Positions 58,137-64,000 of a stretch of 64,000 nucleotides of DNA are shown one piece after another; the first letter of the stretch is position 1; the number at the start of each line of letters is the position of its first letter. Source of the DNA: SAR324 cluster bacterium (GTDB taxonomy: Bacteria; SAR324; XYD2-FULL-50-16; HCM1); NCBI GenBank assembly GCA_002995645.1, contig PUHO01000003.1, positions 11,122 to 75,121 of the forward strand. Reading direction: 5' to 3'. The notes under the pieces were generated by a model. It was not told where the DNA came from. It worked only from the letters and a program-made list of their open reading frames with translations, and made no database searches. The translations under genes were made by a program, and so were the position numbers.

Positions 58137-58250
58137 ATGAAAGTAAGAAGCTCAGTTAAGGCTATATGCTCTAAATGTCGTATTATTAGACGTAAAAGAG
58201 TTGTTCGTGTTGTATGCGAAAACCCAAGACATAAACAAAGGCAAGGATAA
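58137..58250 (+). CDS. rpmJ: 50S ribosomal protein L36
   Basis: 37 residues beginning MKVRSSVKAICSKCR. A zinc site is formed by three Cys and one His (CSKC, C, H in CENPRH). The start is an internal ATG; an overlapping longer frame begins in infA and is not real. The short zinc form, like S14, argues against typical alpha-proteobacteria. Confidence 0.95.
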   Translation: MKVRSSVKAICSKCRIIRRKRVVRVVCENPRHKQRQG

Positions 58251-58260
58251 GGAGACATAC

Positions 58261-58626
58261 ATGGCGCGTATTGTAGGAGTAGATCTCTTAGATCGAAAGA
58301 GAGCAGAAATAGGATTAACTGCTATTTACGGTATTGGTCGTTCTTCATCAAAAAAAATACTAGAAGAAGTAAATATTGATAAGAATAGAAAAATAGGTGA
58401 TCTGACAGAAAAAGAAATACTAGCAGTGCAAAACATTATTCAAGGAATGTTGGTTGAAGGTGATTTGCGCAGAGAAGTTAGTATGAATATAAAAAGATTA
58501 AAAGATTTAGGTTGTTACCGAGGTCTGCGACATCGTAGTAATTTGCCGGTAAGAGGGCAACGTACTAAAACGAATGCAAGAACAAGGAAAGGACCTAGAC
58601 GTTTGGCCATTGCAAAGAAAAGTTAA
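58261..58626 (+). CDS. rpsM: 30S ribosomal protein S13
   Basis: 121 residues from ATG 58261, with AAGGAG upstream; an upstream frame to 58201 overlaps rpmJ and is not used. Helix-two-turn-helix YGIGRSSSKKIL and RGLRHRSNLPVRGQRTKTNARTRKG are typical. It contacts the P-site tRNA. Confidence 0.97.
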   Translation: MARIVGVDLLDRKRAEIGLTAIYGIGRSSSKKILEEVNIDKNRKIGDLTEKEILAVQNIIQGMLVEGDLRREVSMNIKRLKDLGCYRGLRHRSNLPVRGQRTKTNARTRKGPRRLAIAKKS

Positions 58627-58648
58627 TTTTTATACTTAGGAAGATTAT

Positions 58649-59029
58649 ATGGTAAAAACAGTTAAGAAAAAAATCAAGAAGAACGTCCCTTCTGGTAAAG
58701 TATATATTAACGCTACTTTTAACAATACAATTGTTTCTGTAACGGATATGCAAGGGAACGTTATTTGTTGGTCTAGTGCGGGATTGCACGGTATAAAAGG
58801 ATCAAGAAAAAGTACGCCTTATGCTGCAAAATTAGCGGTAGAGGACGTAATACAAAAAATGAATGACGTTGGGATGCAACAAATTGAAGTGTTAGTAAAA
58901 GGCCCGGGTAATGGACGAGAGTCTGCTTTACGAGCTATTGCAAGCACAGAAAATTTAAGAATTACATACGTAGAAGATAGAACGCCTATTCCTCATAATG
59001 GGTGTCGACCACCTAAAAGAACTAATTAG
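58649..59029 (+). CDS. rpsK: 30S ribosomal protein S11
   Basis: 126 residues with NNTIVSVTDMQGNVICWSSAG and the C-terminal PHNGCRPPKRTN. Lies in the platform with S6/S18. TAGGAAG precedes the start. Confidence 0.97.
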   Translation: MVKTVKKKIKKNVPSGKVYINATFNNTIVSVTDMQGNVICWSSAGLHGIKGSRKSTPYAAKLAVEDVIQKMNDVGMQQIEVLVKGPGNGRESALRAIASTENLRITYVEDRTPIPHNGCRPPKRTN

Positions 59030-59041
59030 CAAGGAGTCCCA

Positions 59042-59674
59042 TTGGCAAGATATAGAGGAGCAGTTTGTCGACTTTGTCGTAGAGAACAAGTTAAACTCTA
59101 CCTTAAAGGAGAACGCTGTTATAGTAAATGTACTTTAGATAAACGAAATTTTTATCCTGGACAACATGGTGCTGGAGCACGTAGAGGTAAATTGTCCGAG
59201 TATGGTATACAGTTACGTGAAAAACAAAAAGTAAAACGTTTATACGGTTTATTAGAAAATCAATTTAGATTGACATTTAAAAAAGCGGAAAGGCAATCTG
59301 GCAAAGCAGGTGAGAACTTACTATTATTACTAGAAAAGCGACTTGATAACGTTGTATATAAACTTGGTTTTGCTAGTTCACTAGCGCAATCAAGACAACT
59401 TGTGAAACACTCGCATATATTGGTGAACGGTAGAAAAAGTAATATCCCTTCAATGCAGGTTAGCGTGGAAGACGTTATAACTATCCGAGAAAAAAGTAAA
59501 ACGATAGATTTTATTAAAGAATCGTTAGAAGCAACGCTTCGTAAAGGACTTGTGCCATCGTGGTTAAGCATTGATTCGGCAAGCCTAAGCGGCAAGGTAG
59601 TAAGTGAACCTGTTCGCGAGAATATTACAGTAGATATTCATGAACAATTAATAGTCGAACATTATTCTAGATAA
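59042..59674 (+). CDS. rpsD: 30S ribosomal protein S4
   Basis: 210 residues from TTG 59042 after AAGGAG. The N-terminal motif has four Cys-like positions (CRLCRREQ, CYSKC), a zinc-type S4. The S4 RNA-binding segment LGFASSLAQSRQLVKHSHILVNG follows. It may autoregulate the alpha operon. Confidence 0.96.
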   Translation: MARYRGAVCRLCRREQVKLYLKGERCYSKCTLDKRNFYPGQHGAGARRGKLSEYGIQLREKQKVKRLYGLLENQFRLTFKKAERQSGKAGENLLLLLEKRLDNVVYKLGFASSLAQSRQLVKHSHILVNGRKSNIPSMQVSVEDVITIREKSKTIDFIKESLEATLRKGLVPSWLSIDSASLSGKVVSEPVRENITVDIHEQLIVEHYSR

Positions 59675-59675
59675 A

Positions 59676-60677
59676 ATGGAAAATATATCGCAATTATTCT
59701 TCCAACAAAATTGGGAGAGTTTGATTTTACCTTCTTTAGGGGTAAAAAAAGAAAAATTAGCAGAAAACTATAGTAAATATACTATTGAACCATTACATAA
59801 AGGGTTTGGTGTTACTGTGGGACATGCTTTGCGGCGTACTTTACTTTCTTCCATACTAGGATGTGCGGTTTACGCTGTAAAAATAGAAGGCATTTCTCAT
59901 GAATATGAAACCATTAAGGGTATTCAAGAAGATGTTTTGCAAATATTGTTTAATGTAAAAGAATTACAGTTAAAGCAAGAAGTAGAAGCTGATGTGGAAC
60001 TAGAGCTTATTGCGGAAGGTCCTAAGGTCGTAACTGCGGGAGATATCTCAACTTTTGGTAAGATAGAAGTAGTTAATCCGGATCAAGTAATTTGTACGCT
60101 AGGTGAAGGTGCTAGATTAGATATGACCTTATATGCTCGTATAGGACACGGTTTTGTTGCTTCTGAAGAGAATCAAACAACAGAATTACCGGTTGGCAGT
60201 TTGTTTTTAGACACGAACTATTCTCCGGTAGCAAGTGCTCATTATGAAATTACAAATACACGTGTTGGGCAAAGAACAGACTTTGATTGTTTGACTTTTT
60301 ACTTGAAAACAACGGGAAGTATTGAAACAGATCATGCTATGGCATATGCTGCCAAAATTCTAAAAGAGCATTTTAACCCTTTTATTACTTTTGACGAAGA
60401 AATTATTGTTAAAGAAGAAGTAGTGGAAGAGCCAACGTTTGAAAACAAGAATCTTCTCAAAAATATTAATGAATTAGAACTTTCTGTTCGCTCTATTAAT
60501 TGTTTACAAAATGCAAAAATAGAAACGGTTGCCGATTTGATTCAAAAAACGGAAGCAGAAATGTTAAAAACGAAAAACTTTGGACGTAAATCGCTCCAAG
60601 AAATAAAAAACGTTCTATTTTCTATGGGGCTAAGCTTGAATATAGATATAGAAACAATGACTACAAAAAATAATTGA
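59676..60677 (+). CDS. rpoA: RNA polymerase alpha subunit
   Basis: 333 residues. The N-terminal assembly domain has YTIEPLHKGFGVTVGHALRRTLLSSILGCAV. The C-terminal helix-hairpin-helix domain has LSVRSINCLQNAKIETVADL and KNFGRKSLQEI for UP-element and activator contacts. Normal length. It starts 1 bp after rpsD, without a strong ribosome binding site. Confidence 0.97.
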   Translation: MENISQLFFQQNWESLILPSLGVKKEKLAENYSKYTIEPLHKGFGVTVGHALRRTLLSSILGCAVYAVKIEGISHEYETIKGIQEDVLQILFNVKELQLKQEVEADVELELIAEGPKVVTAGDISTFGKIEVVNPDQVICTLGEGARLDMTLYARIGHGFVASEENQTTELPVGSLFLDTNYSPVASAHYEITNTRVGQRTDFDCLTFYLKTTGSIETDHAMAYAAKILKEHFNPFITFDEEIIVKEEVVEEPTFENKNLLKNINELELSVRSINCLQNAKIETVADLIQKTEAEMLKTKNFGRKSLQEIKNVLFSMGLSLNIDIETMTTKNN

Positions 60678-60698
60678 TCATATCTAAGGATTAGAAAA

Positions 60699-61166
60699 AT
60701 GAGACATTTACGTGCCGAAAAACGTCTAGGACGTACCACTAGCCACAGAAAAGCTCTGATGCGAAATTTAGTGACCTCTTTATTTGAGCATGGTCAAATT
60801 AAAACGACACTAGCAAAAGCAAAAGCAATGCGTAGCGATGTAGATCGTATGATAACGCTAGGTAAGAGACAAGACCCAAATAAAAAATTACACGCTTTTA
60901 GACAAATTCTTTCGTTTGTAAAATCGAAAGCGGTAGCCGCTAAGATTATGGATGAATATGCAGAATTATACAAAGATAGACAAGGTGGCTATACTCGTAT
61001 TTTTCGTCTAAATAATCGTCTAGGAGATAATGCTGCTATGGCAATTATCCAACTTGTTAATCATAATGTAAAAAATGAAGATACACAAGAGGATGAAAAA
61101 ATTCTAGAGGAAGTACAAGAAGAAGTGCAAGAAGCGCAAGCAGCAGATGCAACTAACGAACAATAG
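60699..61166 (+). CDS. rplQ: 50S ribosomal protein L17
   Basis: 155 residues. RHLRAEKRLGRTTSHRKALMRNL and the segment KARLGDNAAMA-like RLGDNAAMAIIQLVN identify it. A C-terminal acidic extension of about 35 residues (EDEKILEEVQEEVQEA) follows the core. AAGGA precedes the start. Last gene of the cluster. Confidence 0.96.
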   Translation: MRHLRAEKRLGRTTSHRKALMRNLVTSLFEHGQIKTTLAKAKAMRSDVDRMITLGKRQDPNKKLHAFRQILSFVKSKAVAAKIMDEYAELYKDRQGGYTRIFRLNNRLGDNAAMAIIQLVNHNVKNEDTQEDEKILEEVQEEVQEAQAADATNEQ

Positions 61167-61201
61167 AATTTTTATATTTATACGTTAGGATTGTAAATTA
61201 G

Positions 61202-61236
61202 AAAGCCTGATTTTATATAAATCAGGCTTTTTATTT
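61202..61236 (+). terminator. Rho-independent terminator of the ribosomal cluster
   Basis: A perfect 12-bp stem AAAGCCTGATTT / AAATCAGGCTTT around a TATAT loop, followed by TTATTT. It lies 35 bp after rplQ and abuts the convergent unknown gene. Confidence 0.92.
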
Positions 61237-61771
61237 AATGGGAAGAAAATATAGTTTCAGCTTGAGAAATAGCCGCAAGAAAAAGTTCAAAACGAAATTC
61301 ATTATTATTTGCGTTAATATTTTCAAGCAGATCAAGGAAGCTATCCCAAGATTCTATTTCTTCAAAAGCTTGGATATAAGGAATAATGTAATGAAGTCGT
61401 GAAGCATAGGAGATTAATTTTTCCTTAATACGACCTAAACTTTCTTGGTGATTTTTTAAAATATGAATAGTATTTGTAATAACTTTCGTGATTCTGTATT
61501 CTAGTAATTTTGTGTTAATAGCTAAATCTTGTTCTAAAATAAATTCTTGCGTTGGATTTGAAGAATTAAAGAATCCACGAACAGAATAGGCAGCACGTAA
61601 ATTAGCAAACGTACATTCGTAAATAGAATTTTTTTTCTGTACTTTTTTCCCTTTTCGTTTATTATTTAAAAAATAATCCCATCTGGAAACAGGTTTTTTA
61701 GGTTTATTTTTTGCAGAGTTTATATCGTAATTAAGTTGATCAGTTCGAATATTAATTTTTTTCATTTTCAT
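61235..61771 (-). CDS. Unknown 178-residue protein
   Basis: The start is uncertain: ATG 61771 or 61765. The N-terminal third is basic and polar (KPKKPVSRWDYFLNNKRKGKK). The rest is predicted helical, with ILEQDLAINTKLLEYRITK and RFELFLAAISQAE. No membrane segment or catalytic motif is visible and I recognise no family. Its 61771 start abuts the ATG of the lytic transglycosylase on the opposite strand (CATATG), so there is no room for a promoter unless it lies inside coding sequence. Confidence 0.65.
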   Translation of the reverse strand: MKMKKINIRTDQLNYDINSAKNKPKKPVSRWDYFLNNKRKGKKVQKKNSIYECTFANLRAAYSVRGFFNSSNPTQEFILEQDLAINTKLLEYRITKVITNTIHILKNHQESLGRIKEKLISYASRLHYIIPYIQAFEEIESWDSFLDLLENINANNNEFRFELFLAAISQAETIFSSH

Positions 61772-63922
61772 ATGTTGCGTATAGTTTTTAGTATTAAGTT
61801 ACGCACGATTTTGATTTTTCTTGTTTCCTTTTTTGTTTTGGCGACGACCTGTTATGGATCAGTTAGCCAATACGCTTCGCAGTATAAGACTAAGAAATAT
61901 TATAGCTTACTTTCTACTATAAAAAAAGCGGCAAAACAAAGAAATAGAGCTTATACTTTGACAGAGCTGTATATACTTTATTATTCGTACTTACAAACCG
62001 GTCAAATTACAAAAGCGAATCATTATTTTCATGCTATTCAGGCAAGCTCATCTGTTGTTGTACGACGTGTTACCTACAATACGACAATGAGCTATTTGTA
62101 TTCTACAAAATCATATGATTCGTTAATTTCCTTATTTCATGTTGTCTTGAACGAGCACGATGCGTTTCTTAACGCCCGCGTGTTAGTTTTGTTATATGAC
62201 ACCTTTAAACACTATACTAATAAACCTAAACTGGCAAAGACGCTTCGTTGGTTTTTTCTAAATTATCCTAAGTTTCAAAAAGATCAGCGTTTAATGTTGC
62301 TTTATTTACAAAGCTTGCCGAAAGGATCAAACGAATATAAAAATATTTTGTTAAAATATTGGGTTGTGGCTTCGCATAGCAAGTTTAAAGCAGCATACAG
62401 GAAGCAATTAAAGCAAGTTAAAATATACAAAACAACAAGCGCTTATTTTCAAGATATTATTGAGCACATGCGCAATCAGTTGAGATATAGGGAGTATAAA
62501 TATATACAGCAATACGTTCCTATTTATTTGAAAAAATTTCCTAATGTTTCGGAAAAGCAAATACAAGAATTACAAGATATTTTCTTTAGATCGTTTGTGT
62601 ATAAGTCGCATTGGTATAGAATGATATGGTTTTTTCAAAGAACACAGAACTATAATATGTTCCATTTAACACCGGCAGACGTTATTTCATGGCAAGCATA
62701 TGCCTATTTGAAAGTACGATCTATCACAAAAGGAACAAGGCTAGTTAATTTATTAAAATCAAAAGGTTATAAAGACCTAGATAGGCATTACCATTTGTTG
62801 GCAGATTATTGGTTAGAACATGATAAGTATGACACAGCAAAAGTTTATTTAGAACGTATGATCTCTTCTGAGAAATTACGTGTAAATCAATTAGCAGATA
62901 ATAATTGGTATTTATTCCAAATGTATAATATTCATAATAATAAAAAGGGAATGGAGAATATTATTGACTGGGCTGAAGGACAAAGGTTTCATTATGCTGC
63001 CGATGGCGCGCGTTTTTGTTATTGGGCAATACAAAAAAAGCTAGGCAATCGTGATGCAAATGATTGTTATAGCCGCTATCCATATAGCTACTACGGGATT
63101 GTAAGTAAATATAAAACCAACTCTAACGGCGCACTTTTAAACTCCCCTAAGTGGAGTGTCCCTTCTGCTAATATTTCTGATTTGTTAACGCAAAATCAAA
63201 AGGAAGAATTAAACTTTATTCTTTTTATGTATTTATCTAATAATAATAAAAGCATAGATAAGTTTATTACATGGCGACTGCCTATAGCACAAGGGAAAGC
63301 TTATTTTATTGAGTTATGTAAAGTACTTTCTAAAACGCAAAATTATTATCAATTATATAATCTTTCTACTAGTATTTTTAAAGGAAATAAAACAATTTAT
63401 AAATTGGCTAAGGAAGATGATTCTATTAATGATTTACGGCGTATTGCCTTAACCTATTCGTATCCTAAAGTGTATTTTAATTTAGTGTTAAAATATGCCA
63501 AAGAAAGCAACGTATCGCCTTATTTAATATTAGCAGTGATGCGCGCAGAGTCTAATTTTCGTTATTATGTTCGTTCCAATGCCGGTGCTCTTGGGCTTTT
63601 ACAATTAATGTATTCAACGGCAAGAGAGGTTGGCAGAAAACTACATATATCCGTAACTAGATCAAAACTTTTAAAACCAGAAGTTAATTTGCGTATAGGT
63701 GCTTATTATTTACATACGCTATTACGTTATTATAAAGGTAATTTATACTACACTATTGCCGCCTACAATGCCGGATATGGAAGAGTTCGTAAGTGGCGAA
63801 AAAGTACGGCAGGTAAACAGGGGAAAAATTATTTTGTTGAATCCATTCGTTTTGACGATACACGTAATTATGTGAAACATGTGTTACAAAATTATTATAT
63901 CTACCAATTCTTATATAAATAG
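61772..63922 (+). CDS. slt: Soluble lytic murein transglycosylase-like protein
   Basis: 716 residues from ATG 61772 (MLRIVFSIKLRT), with a signal-like hydrophobic N terminus (TILIFLVSFFVLATTCYG), so probably periplasmic. A long helical, superhelix-like region covers residues 30-560. The catalytic SLT domain is at the C terminus, with Glu593 in VMRAESNFRYY, then GALGLLQLM and AAYNAGYGRVRKW. It cleaves the MurNAc-GlcNAc bond to anhydro-sugars. The architecture matches Slt70. An upstream frame to 61736 overlaps the divergent gene and is not used. Confidence 0.93.
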   Translation: MLRIVFSIKLRTILIFLVSFFVLATTCYGSVSQYASQYKTKKYYSLLSTIKKAAKQRNRAYTLTELYILYYSYLQTGQITKANHYFHAIQASSSVVVRRVTYNTTMSYLYSTKSYDSLISLFHVVLNEHDAFLNARVLVLLYDTFKHYTNKPKLAKTLRWFFLNYPKFQKDQRLMLLYLQSLPKGSNEYKNILLKYWVVASHSKFKAAYRKQLKQVKIYKTTSAYFQDIIEHMRNQLRYREYKYIQQYVPIYLKKFPNVSEKQIQELQDIFFRSFVYKSHWYRMIWFFQRTQNYNMFHLTPADVISWQAYAYLKVRSITKGTRLVNLLKSKGYKDLDRHYHLLADYWLEHDKYDTAKVYLERMISSEKLRVNQLADNNWYLFQMYNIHNNKKGMENIIDWAEGQRFHYAADGARFCYWAIQKKLGNRDANDCYSRYPYSYYGIVSKYKTNSNGALLNSPKWSVPSANISDLLTQNQKEELNFILFMYLSNNNKSIDKFITWRLPIAQGKAYFIELCKVLSKTQNYYQLYNLSTSIFKGNKTIYKLAKEDDSINDLRRIALTYSYPKVYFNLVLKYAKESNVSPYLILAVMRAESNFRYYVRSNAGALGLLQLMYSTAREVGRKLHISVTRSKLLKPEVNLRIGAYYLHTLLRYYKGNLYYTIAAYNAGYGRVRKWRKSTAGKQGKNYFVESIRFDDTRNYVKHVLQNYYIYQFLYK

Positions 63923-64000
63923 AATAGGAATAGGGCTAGTTTGCTTTTTATTAGTAAGCTTAACTTCTTGTTCTTCTACGACGCCGAAGCCAGTGCTTCC
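63879..64000 (+). CDS. Start of a lipoprotein gene, cut by the right edge
   Basis: A frame from ATG 63879 runs past the edge. After a 16-residue N-terminal part (MCYKIIISTNSYINR) it shows a hydrophobic stretch IGLVCFLLVSLTSC with the lipobox LTSC, then a Ser/Thr/Pro-rich start of the mature protein. The 44-bp overlap with the transglycosylase gene and the missing ribosome binding site make the start uncertain. A non-ATG start nearer 63924 is possible. Confidence 0.45.
   Translation, partial: MCYKIIISTNSYINRIGIGLVCFLLVSLTSCSSTTPKPVL

Overview
The window is AT-rich chromosome from a Gram-negative bacterium. Envelope features seen are TatB, a TlpA-type thioredoxin lipoprotein, a secreted gamma-glutamyltransferase, MraY and a lytic transglycosylase. 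The taxon is not decided by the sequence. The two EF-G genes look like the spd-type pair known from spirochaetes, planctomycetes and deltaproteobacteria. EF-Tu reads as proteobacterium-like. S14 and L36 are zinc-binding forms. A frataxin-like gene and a MqnA-like gene (futalosine route to menaquinone) are also present. TTG and GTG starts are common.

Layout: (1) 1-1060 holds a C18 tract at the left edge, a partial reading frame, a small unknown gene, a 67-bp direct repeat and two tRNA-Ser genes. (2) 1123-12397 is one long minus-strand run: cinA, gamma-glutamyltransferase, topA, three tandem metallo-beta-lactamase-fold hydrolases, mraY, a short-chain dehydrogenase and serS, with gaps of 4-42 bp. 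(3) 12508-15570 (+) carries mqnA-like and the canonical translocase EF-G. (4) 15648-17155 is a nested repeat array made of internally deleted copies of the 3' end of the neighbouring TPR gene. (5) 17156-23221 (-) has the TPR protein, a channel-like membrane protein, tatB, tlpA-like, pyrD and an unknown helical protein. (6) 23450-29076 (+) has ligA, trkA-like, an AI-2E-type permease and rfbG; then comEC-like and holA (-), cyaY and an unknown 562-aa protein (+). (7) 34351-38129 (-) is a response regulator with HD-GYP output and its likely hybrid kinase. (8) 38275-39783 has tRNA-Arg, tRNA-Ser and a second nested repeat block. (9) 39784-43097 (+) is dnaX-ybaB-recR. (10) 43263-61166 (+) is the merged str/S10/spc/alpha ribosomal cluster with fusA, tuf, secY, adk, infA and rpoA, but without rplC. 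(11) 61235-64000 has an unknown gene, a lytic transglycosylase and the start of a lipoprotein gene.

The most striking property is repeated tandem duplication: periods of 15, 30, 51, 67, 207, 299, about 310 and about 650 bp occur within 64 kb, often at gene 3' ends. Two cases deserve attention. In the array beside the TPR gene, seven doublets all keep exactly 51 bp (17 codons) spacing. In the 299-bp duplication at 33751-34348, the two copies differ at five positions, all synonymous in the parent reading frame. A separate item is an A9 tract in dnaX where slippage either way leads to a stop within a few codons, which would yield a gamma-like short product. These are sequence observations; their functions are inference.
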